Positions 39,648 to 46,998 of a DNA stretch of 46,998 nt are shown here, piece after piece (the stretch's first letter is position 1; each line of letters begins with the position of its first letter). The notes beneath the pieces are model-generated. The model was not told the DNA's origin, ran no database searches, and saw only the letters and a list, made by a program, of their open reading frames with translations. Origin of the DNA: Bradyrhizobium oropedii (GTDB taxonomy: Bacteria > Pseudomonadota > Alphaproteobacteria > Rhizobiales > Xanthobacteraceae); contig NZ_JACMYO010000051.1 of NCBI RefSeq assembly GCF_020889685.1, forward strand, positions 1 through 46,998, in the 5' to 3' direction. The translations under genes were made by a program, and so were the position numbers.

Positions 39648-42329
39648 ATGCCGTTATCCCACGAGAATTCAACGGCAGGCCTGCGAGGCGCTCGCTTTTC
39701 GCCCCCGCGGGCGCCGGCTGCCATGGTCGAGCGGGCCCGCCTGGTGTCCCAGATCGACGAAAGCCACGCCCAGCTCACGCTGATCTGTGCGCCGGCCGGA
39801 TTTGGCAAGAGCACGCTGATGCAGCAATTGCGCCAGCGTCTCCAGGCACGCGATGTCGCTGCGGTTTGGCTCGCGGTCGAGCAGGCCGACAACGATCTCG
39901 GTCGTTTCCTGCAATCGCTGACCGCGGCCGTCCAGGCCGTGCTGGGGGGACATCCGCAAAGCCCAGCCCCGGAGCCCTACGCAACCAACGCGAACCCGCC
40001 GCAGGGCAGGGCAGCCGACCTGATCGCGCGCCTGTCGCACTCCGACGTGCCGGTCACCCTGTTTCTCGATGATCTCGAACTGATCGTCGACCGGGGCGTT
40101 TGGGCGTTTCTGCAGCGCCTGTTGGGCGATCTCGACATGCATCACCGCATGGTCCTTGCCAGCCGCACCAGGCCTCCGCTGGAGCTTGGTCGGGTGCGCG
40201 CGCATGGCCAGCTTCTCGAACTTGGTCAAGGCGAACTGCGCTTCACGCTCGAGGAGACCCAGGCGTTTCTCGAGCGTCAGAACGTCGGCGCACCGGTCAT
40301 TCGTGCACTGCAGCAGCACACCGAAGGATGGCCTGCCGTCTTGCAGCTTGCGGCGGCGGCAATCCACGGCAAGCATGGGTCCGATGCGTTGCGGTCCATT
40401 TCCGGAATGAACGCAGGCATTGCCGAATACCTCGCGCAAGAGATCCTCGACAGCCGGTCCGCTCCGCAACGCGAATTTCTCCTGTACTCCGCTGTGCTCG
40501 GCCAATTCTGTGCCGAATTGTGCGATGCAGCGCTGGAGCGATCGGACAGCGAGGAGATGATCTCTCAGATCATGCAGGACAATCTTCTCCTCGTCCCGAT
40601 CGATGCCGAGCAACTCTGGTATCGCTATCATCCCCTGCTTGCGGATTTTCTGCGCGCGCACGTGGCTCGCGATGGGATAGAGCGGCTGACTCTGCTTCAT
40701 CGGCGGGCGGCGGACTGGGCGGCCGCCCACGGCTTCATGAATGAGGCCTTCGCACATGCGCTGGCGGCAAATGACCAGTCACTCGCAGGGGATCTGCTCG
40801 CCGTATTCGCAATGGACAACCTCCAATCGGGCCGCGTGGCCGACACCGCGCGCGCGATCGAAACGCTACCTGACACCGAGGTGTACCGCAGGCCGAAATT
40901 GCTGCGGGCCGCTGCCTTCGCCGCGATCTTTGCACACCGCTACGAGGCGGCCAGGCGATACATGGACGTCATCGAGCGGGTAGATGAGCGCGCCGGCGAC
41001 GACGAGACCATCGCCATGCGGATGATGCTGCTCGGTTGGACCGACAGTATTCCCCAGCTGCTTGGCGCTATCGAGGAGCTGCGCGCCAAGGCTACTCATT
41101 TCGGAGAATTCACCGCAGGATTGGTCAGCAATGCAAGGGCCTTCTGCCATATCGCATTGGGTCAATATGCCGAGGCAGAGCGCGACCTGACGCGGGCGCG
41201 CGAGGCCTGCGAACCGATCGATGCGCTCTATGTCCTGAGCTACAGCGTGTGCTTCGCCGCTGCGCTCGAGCTGAATCTGGGGCAGGTCGTGGTGGCGCGC
41301 GCGAGGCTGGAGGAGGCCTTCACTCGTGCGATCGACGCCGGCCAGCGATATGGCAGCGCCGGCGCCGTCATCGCGACCTATCTCGCCGAATGCCTGTACG
41401 AGGCCAACGAGCTTGACGCCTGCCAGTCGCTGGTAGACGACTATCTGCCGATTGTGATCGAGACCGGACTGCCGGATCACCTCATCATGTTGCATCGTAT
41501 TGCAGCTCGGCTCTATTTCCTGCGCGGACGCGTCGATGCGGGCCACGCGGTACTGGTCCGACTTGGCGAGATTGGCGCACGGCGGGGCCTGCGCCGGCTC
41601 GGGGTCGTTGCGTGGCTTGAGCGCTCATATGCGTCGCTGCGCAGCAACGACGCTGAGAGCGCGCGCCGGGCGCTGGCCAACGGCAGCGATACGGCCATGT
41701 GGGAGAGTTTTGGTGCGTTCAATCCACATACCAGCGAGATCGACGACGTGCTGATAGCCGGATTGCGCTTGTGCCTGGCGACCGGTGAGGGCACCAAGGC
41801 CTTGCCAAAGATCTGCGCCGAACGGCACGCGGCCGAATCGGCCGGGCGTCGACGGCGCGCGTTGCGGCTCCTGTTCCTCGAATCGCAGGCGCTCGAAGCG
41901 GCGGGGCGCCGGCGTGAGGCAAGCGAGGCGTTCGATCAGGCGGCGACTCGTGCCGCGGAAAGCGGAATGGTGCGGGTGTTGGCCGACGAGAGTTGGCTCA
42001 CCGAAGCGTTGGCGGTGCGGTCGTCAGTTACTGGTGAAGCTCGCCTGGTCGGGCTTCTGCGCGAACTGGGTGAGCCGATCGCCCGGTCGACCGCTCCGGA
42101 CCGGGGGGATGTGGCGAGCGCCGATGCTGGCAACGCCGTTCGCCTGACCTCCAGGGAAGTTCAGGTCCTGCGGCTTGTCTGGAAGGGAAGCACGAACAAG
42201 GCAATCGCCCGGACTCTTTTCTTGACCGAGAATACCATCGAAACGCACCTGCGGCGCATCTATGAGAAGCTTGGGACGCGTAAACGTACACAGGCGGCCG
42301 CGCTTGCGCACGAGGCCGGCGTGATATGA
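39648..42329 (+). CDS. MalT-like LuxR-family ATP-dependent regulator
   Basis: 893-residue STAND-type activator. Walker A is APAGFGKST (48-56); Walker B is VTLFLDDLEL (136-145). Then come a winged-helix region, a long TPR-like helical array (about 350-780, many Ala/Leu/Arg pairs and YxxA(E)R motifs) and a C-terminal LuxR helix-turn-helix (LTSREVQVLRLVWKGSTNK...TENTIETHLRRIYEKLG, about 828-890). Such proteins sense a small inducer on the TPR domain and oligomerise with ATP. No sugar-uptake genes are nearby. Its 3-prime end meets the minus-strand receiver gene 12 bases away. Confidence 0.93.
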   Translation: MPLSHENSTAGLRGARFSPPRAPAAMVERARLVSQIDESHAQLTLICAPAGFGKSTLMQQLRQRLQARDVAAVWLAVEQADNDLGRFLQSLTAAVQAVLGGHPQSPAPEPYATNANPPQGRAADLIARLSHSDVPVTLFLDDLELIVDRGVWAFLQRLLGDLDMHHRMVLASRTRPPLELGRVRAHGQLLELGQGELRFTLEETQAFLERQNVGAPVIRALQQHTEGWPAVLQLAAAAIHGKHGSDALRSISGMNAGIAEYLAQEILDSRSAPQREFLLYSAVLGQFCAELCDAALERSDSEEMISQIMQDNLLLVPIDAEQLWYRYHPLLADFLRAHVARDGIERLTLLHRRAADWAAAHGFMNEAFAHALAANDQSLAGDLLAVFAMDNLQSGRVADTARAIETLPDTEVYRRPKLLRAAAFAAIFAHRYEAARRYMDVIERVDERAGDDETIAMRMMLLGWTDSIPQLLGAIEELRAKATHFGEFTAGLVSNARAFCHIALGQYAEAERDLTRAREACEPIDALYVLSYSVCFAAALELNLGQVVVARARLEEAFTRAIDAGQRYGSAGAVIATYLAECLYEANELDACQSLVDDYLPIVIETGLPDHLIMLHRIAARLYFLRGRVDAGHAVLVRLGEIGARRGLRRLGVVAWLERSYASLRSNDAESARRALANGSDTAMWESFGAFNPHTSEIDDVLIAGLRLCLATGEGTKALPKICAERHAAESAGRRRRALRLLFLESQALEAAGRRREASEAFDQAATRAAESGMVRVLADESWLTEALAVRSSVTGEARLVGLLRELGEPIARSTAPDRGDVASADAGNAVRLTSREVQVLRLVWKGSTNKAIARTLFLTENTIETHLRRIYEKLGTRKRTQAAALAHEAGVI

Positions 42330-42341
42330 CGATATGTCCTA

Positions 42342-42710
42342 TTAAGTGCGGAGCGCCTTCTCAAGGCAGCCGACCAATGTCGCCGCCTCGATCGGCTTGC
42401 GGAGGAAGCACGCTGCACCGCTCAACATGGCTTTCTCTTCGAGATCGGGCTCGGCGCGGGCGGTGATCATGATCACGGGGACGGTCTCGTGACGCTGGCT
42501 TAGTTGCCGCTTGAGTTCGATTCCATTCATGCCCGGCATCTGGATGTCGGTGATCGCGCATGAGAAGCGCCCGAGCTCGTCGGATGCCAGAAAGGCTTCG
42601 GCCGACGCGAAGACACGAACCTCGTGTCCCAGCGAACGGATCAGCCCTGCGAGAGCGTCTCGCATCGAGGGATCATCGTCGACAATCGAAATCAGATGTC
42701 CCGCAGCCAT
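42342..42710 (-). CDS. Stand-alone response-regulator receiver
   Basis: 122-residue single receiver domain. Acidic pair DDD at 11-13, phosphorylation site D55 in AITDIQMPG, Thr in MITARA and Lys in FLRKPI. It has no output domain, so it acts by phosphotransfer or protein contact (CheY/DivK style). It lies 82 bases downstream of the FixJ-type gene on the same strand and is probably in one operon with it. Confidence 0.92.
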   Translation of the reverse strand: MAAGHLISIVDDDPSMRDALAGLIRSLGHEVRVFASAEAFLASDELGRFSCAITDIQMPGMNGIELKRQLSQRHETVPVIMITARAEPDLEEKAMLSGAACFLRKPIEAATLVGCLEKALRT

Positions 42711-42792
42711 GTTTCAGCCCCTGGGGAGGCGGCCGCAGGCAATGCCTGCTGGCGCCAGGTGAGTTCGCGGCATGCGTTTGGCATGTTTCCGG

Positions 42793-43422
42793 TCATCGCG
42801 CCCTGTCCTTCAACGCATCCGCCATGCGAACGAGGTCAGCCAGCGAGCGGGCCCCCATCTTTCGCATTGCCGCGCCGCGATGAATTTTAACCGTGACCTC
42901 ACTCAGGCCGAGCTCTGCGGCGATCTGCTTGTTCATTTTGCCCGCGGTTACCAGGGCCATGACCTCGCGCTCCCGCGGCGAGAGTGTCGCGTGGCGGTCG
43001 ACGATGGCGATGGCTTGGTTCTCGTTCGCCCGCTGCAACCGATCGCGATTGATCGCCGCAGTGACCGCGTCGATCATGTCCTGCTCGCGAAACGGCTTTG
43101 GCAGGAAGTCGACAGCGCCGGCCTTCATCGCGCGCACCGACATCGGGATGTCGCCGTGCCCCGTCATGAGGACGACCGGCAGGCGAATTCCCAACGTCGC
43201 CAGCTCCTCCTGGAAATCGAGCCCGCTGGTGCCTGGAAGGCGAACGTCGAGCACGATGCAGCCAGGCCCATCCAGCCGATCCGCTTTCAGGAATTCCTGC
43301 GTCGAACCGTAGGTCCGTGCCGCGAGACCCACCGAACGAAGCAGGCTGTCGAGCCCAAAGCGCTGCGAGTCGTCGTCGTCGACGATGTGCACGACAGGGG
43401 TCTCACCGGACGCCTGGGGCAT
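42793..43422 (-). CDS. FixJ-type response regulator (receiver plus LuxR HTH)
   Basis: 209 residues from ATG 43422 (a GTG at 43434 is also in frame). Receiver: DDDD at 15-18, D59 in CIVLDVRLPG, LMTGHGD, and Lys in FLPKPF. Output: LuxR/FixJ helix-turn-helix LSPREREVMALVTAGKMNKQIA and VKIHRGAAMRKMGARSLADLV. It is followed by the lone receiver. No cognate kinase is adjacent; the PAS histidine kinase 7 kb away has a FixL-class core. Confidence 0.93.
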   Translation of the reverse strand: MPQASGETPVVHIVDDDDSQRFGLDSLLRSVGLAARTYGSTQEFLKADRLDGPGCIVLDVRLPGTSGLDFQEELATLGIRLPVVLMTGHGDIPMSVRAMKAGAVDFLPKPFREQDMIDAVTAAINRDRLQRANENQAIAIVDRHATLSPREREVMALVTAGKMNKQIAAELGLSEVTVKIHRGAAMRKMGARSLADLVRMADALKDRAR

Positions 43423-43819
43423 GTTACAGTCCACCGAGTGGCTGGATGAGCAGCGATACCGATGTCCATACCATGGTTCAAGGCCTTAGCATCATCACAC
43501 GAAAGTATGGTCGCCAAGCGGAGCCGTCGCTGCGGAAATTATGAGCGGCGGTTCGCCAGCAACACAATTGAGCTACGCGCCAACCCGCCTGATTGCCCTG
43601 TTTTGTACAAAACGCGCACGCTTTTCATAGATCGATCATTCGTACCACACCTCGCCCATACCAACGTGTGATGGGATCAGACCCCGGCACGATTGGCGCC
43701 GCGAAGGGCGTCCATCATCCTCACTGGCACGACGAAGCACCTTTCTTAACGCGAAGTGATCGGGCCCTCCCATGCTCGATGCGGAAGCGACGAGAACCGA
43801 TCTAACAGAGGATCCAATC
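43423..43819. other. Divergent intergenic region between FixJ-type and AraC genes
   Basis: About 400 bases with no gene recognised. It must hold promoters for both flanking regulators. A GGCAC-GAT-TGGC string near 43685 looks a little like a sigma-54 site but the spacing is wrong. The stretch 43530-43680 is more AT-rich than its surroundings. Confidence 0.4.
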
Positions 43820-44305
43820 ATGCTCAAATCGTTGGACGAACGACAAATCGAGCCTTTGATGCTGCTGTTGCGGCCTTCAGTCGCGGAAGAAGATCCCGAG
43901 CCTCGCCTGCCACAGTCGCTCACAGCCGGCGTGGTCGATCGTGCAGCTGCCGCGCCATCGCAGGGCTTTATCCGAGGCGGATTGCCTCCGAGAGTCTTGC
44001 GTCGGATTCGCGATCATGTTGACGCCAACATCGAGCAGCGGATCAGTGTCGAAGCACTGGCCAGGCTCGCGAATCTCTCGGTGTGCTACTTTGTCCGCGC
44101 ATTCAAGCGGTCTGTGGGCCTCACGCCACATGATTATCTGATCCGGCGCCGGGTCGAGCGAACAATGGAAATGCTATCGCACACGAACCTGTCCCTTTCG
44201 GAAATCGCCCTGGCGGTGGGCTTCGCGGATCAAAGCCATTGTGCGCGGCGTTTCCGGCAGCACGTCGGAATGTCGCCGCGCGACTATCGCTGGTCGATAC
44301 CGTAG
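43820..44305 (+). CDS. AraC-family DNA-binding protein
   Basis: 161 residues; ATG 43820 has GAGGA 8 bases upstream. A short variable N-terminal part (about 60 residues) is followed by a double helix-turn-helix: ISVEALARLANLSVCYFVRAFKRSVGLTPHDYL (first helix ISVEALARLANLS) and LSEIALAVGFADQSHCARRFRQHVGMSPRDYRW. It has no sensor domain. Members of this group are common in rhizobia; the target is unknown. It stands alone. Confidence 0.87.
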   Translation: MLKSLDERQIEPLMLLLRPSVAEEDPEPRLPQSLTAGVVDRAAAAPSQGFIRGGLPPRVLRRIRDHVDANIEQRISVEALARLANLSVCYFVRAFKRSVGLTPHDYLIRRRVERTMEMLSHTNLSLSEIALAVGFADQSHCARRFRQHVGMSPRDYRWSIP

Positions 44306-44577
44306 GGGCTTGCCGGCGGCGGCCCCTGCGCCACGGATGATTCATCCCGACGCGGTTATCAAGCAGATCTCAACGTTGATTCCGGCGCATCGGGCTCGTC
44401 CGTTGCGCCGATGCCGGCTTCGTGGTTTCCGTAGCTCGGCCCTCGCTCGGCCTGCGGGAACCAGCCCGTTTGCCGTTGGCCGCGCTACCGCTGTTGATCA
44501 CACCGAAATCTCCGTTCCGTTCGAAAGCCAAAGGCGACTGGTCCGGCGACCACACCCATGCCCACTCGCGGTAAGCG

Positions 44578-44892
44578 TTAGCCGCCGCATCGGGCGAGGG
44601 CGTCGTTGAAGGCGTCGATCTCCGAATCCAGAAGCGCGAGGCCACGTTCGCGATCGGAGCCGCGGACGCAGTTCGCGGCTGCCTGGCGGATGGTTACCAG
44701 CTCGTAGAACGAGGCGGCGTACGCACGGCAAGTCCTGTCGTCGTGTGCCATGCCGGCTGGCAGGCTGCGCGTCGCCGCCAGACGGGTGCGCGAGGCCGCG
44801 ATGTCGGAATTCGATATGCATTCGGAAGCACGGGCAGCGATCGACGCGACGTTGAACGCCACAGACGCGATGAGAATGGCAATTCTCGTCAT
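44578..44892 (-). CDS. Small exported cysteine-containing protein
   Basis: 104 residues. Signal peptide MTRIAILIASVAFNVASIAARA (cut near ARA-SE), then a helical body with four cysteines (SECIS, RTCRAY, ANCVRG, ARCGG), enough for two disulfides in the periplasm. GGAG lies about 9 bases before the ATG. I recognise the pattern (RTCRAYAASFYELVTIRQ) as a recurrent small rhizobial periplasmic family without known function. Confidence 0.72.
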   Translation of the reverse strand: MTRIAILIASVAFNVASIAARASECISNSDIAASRTRLAATRSLPAGMAHDDRTCRAYAASFYELVTIRQAAANCVRGSDRERGLALLDSEIDAFNDALARCGG

Positions 44893-45196
44893 TGGGTAGC
44901 TCCACGGCGGACTTGATGCCGTGAGTTCTAGCGTCGCCGTCGCATAGCTTCGCGAATGACCTTGCGCCCATATGAACGGGCTTGCGCAAATACGGGCGGG
45001 CGCGACGTGCCGTCAACTCCGCTGGTCTGTGTTCACGACAACTCCAGACAAGCGGCGATCACCGCGATCATGTAGCTTGAATTGCGTCGCACTCACCCCC
45101 GTACCATGCGTGCGACACCCGACCTGAGGTGGGCGTCTTCTTCTCCCGAGATGCTCGTCGTCGTCGCAGTCCTTGCGTGACGTCGACCGGGTCAGT
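44893..45196 (+). other. Gene-free stretch, possible small RNA template
   Basis: No long coding frame is seen, yet the stretch ends in a strong plus-strand terminator (45197-45236) that no annotated gene uses. It contains an inverted motif with TTGCGCAA at 44982-44989. A 24-codon frame (45106-45180) ends just before the hairpin but has no ribosome site. A plus-strand small RNA or leader transcript is the simplest explanation; its start is not determined. Confidence 0.4.
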
Positions 45197-45236
45197 TGGG
45201 CCGATGGCCAGCGCCGCCGCCATCGGCCCATTTTTT
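45197..45236 (+). terminator. Strong Rho-independent terminator with no upstream gene
   Basis: A perfect 12-bp stem, TGGGCCGATGGC / GCCATCGGCCCA, with a 10-base loop is followed at once by six T residues. It is the best terminator in the window. It is oriented for plus-strand transcription; the nearest plus-strand gene ends about 900 bases upstream with a minus-strand gene in between. Confidence 0.88.
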
Positions 45237-45323
45237 CGAGCATCTGGCTGTCGAGCCCGCCTCGGGCTGGCCGTCACCTGTTCGCGCGTCGGCAGCGCTG
45301 CGCGGCAGTTGAACGAGCTGCGA

Positions 45324-46343
45324 TTATTCGCCGCGGATCTCGCTCGGCGCCTTGTTGGTCCAGCGATGGAATGCGCGCCTGAAGTTCGCGGCATCGCTGA
45401 ATCCGAGCGCAAGGGCGATGTCTTCGTTGGCCAGAGACGTGCTGCGGAGGTATTTAAGAGCGATCTGCCTCCGCAATTCATCCCGCAGTCCGCGAAAGGA
45501 GAAGCCTTGCTGACGAAGCTGGCGCCGCAGCGACCGTTCGTTCACACCAAGCAGCTTGGCGATGGCCTCAAAGGTCGGAGGGTTCGCGATGTCGCGGAGC
45601 AGGACGGTACGAATCTTCCCTGCGATCCCGATCCGTAACGTCAGGTCTCCGAGCAAGTCGTCGCACAGGGCGACAATGGTCGGATACGTCGTCTTGTTGC
45701 CTAGGCCGGCAAGTTGATCCAGCCATTTTGACTGGAAGACAATCTGATTGACCGGCTGGTCGAAACCGGACCGGGCATCCGATGTGATTCCGCGGAAGCT
45801 CGAAGTCCGACGCCTGCGGGTAGGTGAGCGTGATTTCCGAGGGTGCAAAGGTCGGCCCCATGATGTCGCGCATCAGCGATATGTGGATGCCGATCTGCAT
45901 CTCGGTGACAAAACGGTAGAGTGCGGAGTCGCCCATCGCATGCAGATTGGGTTCGATGACCCATCTCGCGTCAGCCTTGTCTTCCCTGAAGTCGATCGTT
46001 GCCAGGGGCGCAGCGAGTGCGTGGTGGCGCATCGCAAAATCCATCGCCTTGCGGAAGTCGGGACAGCAGAGGAGCGCATAGCCGTACATCCCGTAGGTCG
46101 AGACGTGGATCGACGCGCCGATCCGATACAGCAGGTGGCGGTCGGTCGATAGCCGGAGCGCGTTTTGACAGATGGTGATCAACTGCGTCAGCGATATCCC
46201 TGCCTGCGGCGAATGGATGTCCTGCAACGGGATGCGCACGTCGCGCAAGATGGCATCGGCGGCGACGCGTGACTGATCAGCACGTCGAAGACGGCGCCCA
46301 GCTTGGTGGTCTCATAGACCCTGTCGCTGACGCCGACGGTCAT
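45324..46343 (-). pseudogene. AraC-family regulator with arabinose-binding-type domain, two frameshifts
   Basis: An AraC protein of about 340 residues (OruR/ArgR-like, with an Arabinose_bd N-terminal domain) is spread over three frames. It starts at ATG 46343 (MTVGVSDRVYETTKLGAVF). It shifts frame near 46260-46275 into DAILRDVRIPLQDIHSPQAG and again near 45770 (VRF then DQPVNQIVFQSKW). It ends in an intact helix-turn-helix (TFEAIAKLLGVNERSLRRQL and IALALGFSDAANFRRAF). All parts are otherwise well preserved, so the damage is recent or the shifts are sequencing errors. It is divergent from the acyl-CoA ligase gene. Confidence 0.85.
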
Positions 46344-46821
46344 GATGTCGCCGTGTGAGCCCTGATGTCTCTTGGGTCGCGTGGTTGGTCGCAATCTGAA
46401 CCAGCCTTTCCTTCCGCGACGGAAAAGGACACCGTATGTTTGAGCCGGGCCTAGCTTCTCCTGGGCGGATTCTGTTCGCCCATGCAACAGAACATAACCG
46501 GTTCCCTGTACAACCCAAGGCATATTGGCCGCGTCGTCCTTGCTGCGGAGCAGCATGGATCGCGTTGAAAAGAACTCGAATACGACAAAGAGAGCAATTT
46601 CGGACAAGACCGATGCCTGTCATGCGAGCAGCCTGTCCGGTTCAGACCGGGGCGATGTCCGTTTCGGACCTTCACAAGGAGCGGGCATCACGCGACGCTT
46701 CCGCCGTAAGGTCGCGCGGTGAAATCGTCGCGGCACAGGACGGCTGACCAGGCGATCCGCGCACTCAGAATTGCAGACGCCTGCATCGGTTGGAGGGAAT
46801 GACAAGTCGAGGGAGGCCGCC
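46344..46821. promoter_or_regulatory. Control region between AraC pseudogene and acyl-CoA ligase
   Basis: 478 bases without a recognisable gene; the frames that cross it are run-through. It holds the direct-repeat pair at 46634-46669 and the ribosome site GGGAGG of the acyl-CoA ligase gene. Confidence 0.45.
46634..46669 (+). promoter_or_regulatory. Candidate operator: two 14-base direct repeats 22 bases apart
   Basis: TGTCCGGTTCAGAC (46634-46647) and TGTCCGTTTCGGAC (46656-46669) match at 12 of 14 positions and are exactly two helical turns apart. Each is also a near palindrome (GTC...GAC). An inverted half-site CGGACA lies at 46601-46606. The arrangement suits AraC-family dimers, whose sites are usually direct repeats at this spacing. 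It lies 150-190 bases before the acyl-CoA ligase start and beside an AraC gene. Confidence 0.5.
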
Positions 46822-46998
46822 ATGGTAGGAAGGCTGATTCAGACCGCCAAATCCGCCTATCAATATCCGCTCATCTTCAAGCAATTGTGGCACACGCCGC
46901 GTGTGCAGGCGCCGGATCAGGAGATCGTCTACCGCGATCTGAAGCGTTTCACCTATCTTCAAACCAGGGAGCGGATCGGCCGTCTCGCGTCGGCGCTG
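46822..46998 (+). CDS. Acyl-CoA ligase (AMP-binding), 5-prime part only
   Basis: The first 59 residues of a protein that runs off the window. ATG 46822 follows GGGAGG. The visible part (LIQTAKSAYQYPLIFKQLW, then QEIVYRDLKRFTYLQTRERIGRLASAL) matches the N-terminus of long-chain fatty-acid-CoA ligases, where a (I/V)xYRD...(F/Y)TYxxxxxR strand-helix opens the AMP-binding domain. The ATP-binding motifs lie beyond the window, so activity cannot be judged. Confidence 0.78.
   Translation, partial: MVGRLIQTAKSAYQYPLIFKQLWHTPRVQAPDQEIVYRDLKRFTYLQTRERIGRLASAL

Noticed and set aside
43684..43697. Sigma-54 type promoter (GGCAC-GAT-TGGC)
   Set aside because: Spacing between the two elements is too short and the GC element is replaced by TGGC.
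45106..45180. A 24-codon frame ending 16 bases before the orphan terminator
   Set aside because: No ribosome site and no conservation data; kept only as a remark under the gene-free stretch.

Overview
The window looks like chromosomal DNA of a Bradyrhizobium/Rhodopseudomonas-type alphaproteobacterium (Nitrobacteraceae). This rests on high GC with strong GC3 bias, FixNOQP-style cbb3 oxidase genes, FixJ-type regulators, many acyl-CoA genes, bradyrhizobial-type palindromic intergenic repeats and small secreted proteins of families I associate with this group. No database search was possible, so the taxonomy is inference.

Layout. (1) 0.3-4.2 kb: a dctPQM TRAP dicarboxylate-type transporter operon and a periplasmic LTxxQ (Spy/CpxP-like) protein. 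(2) 4.3-7.4 kb: a tRNA-Lys(CTT) gene followed by a small decayed integrative island. It holds a tyrosine recombinase, two small DNA-binding proteins (excisionase-like and AlpA-like), an exact 22-bp-period iteron-like array and the N-terminal stump of a type I restriction HsdR. (3) 7.7-14.6 kb (minus strand): ccoNOQP for a cbb3 oxidase, a small membrane protein, a DUF2189 protein, the copper ATPase ccoI and ccoS; ccoG and ccoH are not present. (4) 14.7-15.6 kb: a small secreted protein and a dodecin variant. (5) 15.7-19.5 kb (minus strand): cydAB for a CIO-type cytochrome bd oxidase, followed in the same operon by a one-polypeptide fusion of 2Fe-2S ferredoxin, class III adenylate cyclase and globin. 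(6) 19.8-25.0 kb (plus strand, divergent from cydA): type II NADH dehydrogenase translationally coupled to an HlyD/ABC-2 export set that has no ATPase gene. (7) 25.0-33.1 kb (minus strand): 5-aminolevulinate synthase, OsmC, class III CoA-transferase, alpha/beta hydrolase, enoyl-CoA hydratase, acyl-CoA dehydrogenase, a carnitine-dehydrogenase-like 3-hydroxyacyl-CoA dehydrogenase and a YWTD beta-propeller. (8) 33.3-46.3 kb: a dense block of regulators: a PAS histidine kinase, five intact AraC proteins and one frameshifted AraC gene, a MalT-like LuxR ATPase, a lone receiver and a FixJ-type regulator. (9) 46.8 kb to the end: the start of an acyl-CoA ligase with a candidate direct-repeat operator in front.

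How it fits together. The centre of the window is a low-oxygen or stress respiration module: NDH-2 feeds quinol to either a cbb3 (via bc1) or a bd oxidase, with a local copper pump and an extra ALA synthase that could support haem demand. The most interesting item is the ferredoxin-cyclase-globin fusion. Every catalytic and cofactor-binding position I looked for is present (2Fe-2S cysteines, both metal aspartates, adenine-type Thr, Asn/Arg pair, proximal His), and it is co-transcribed with the bd oxidase. This suggests a redox- and gas-gated cAMP source tied to respiratory state. The second most unusual structure is the phased repeat array in the tRNA-Lys island.
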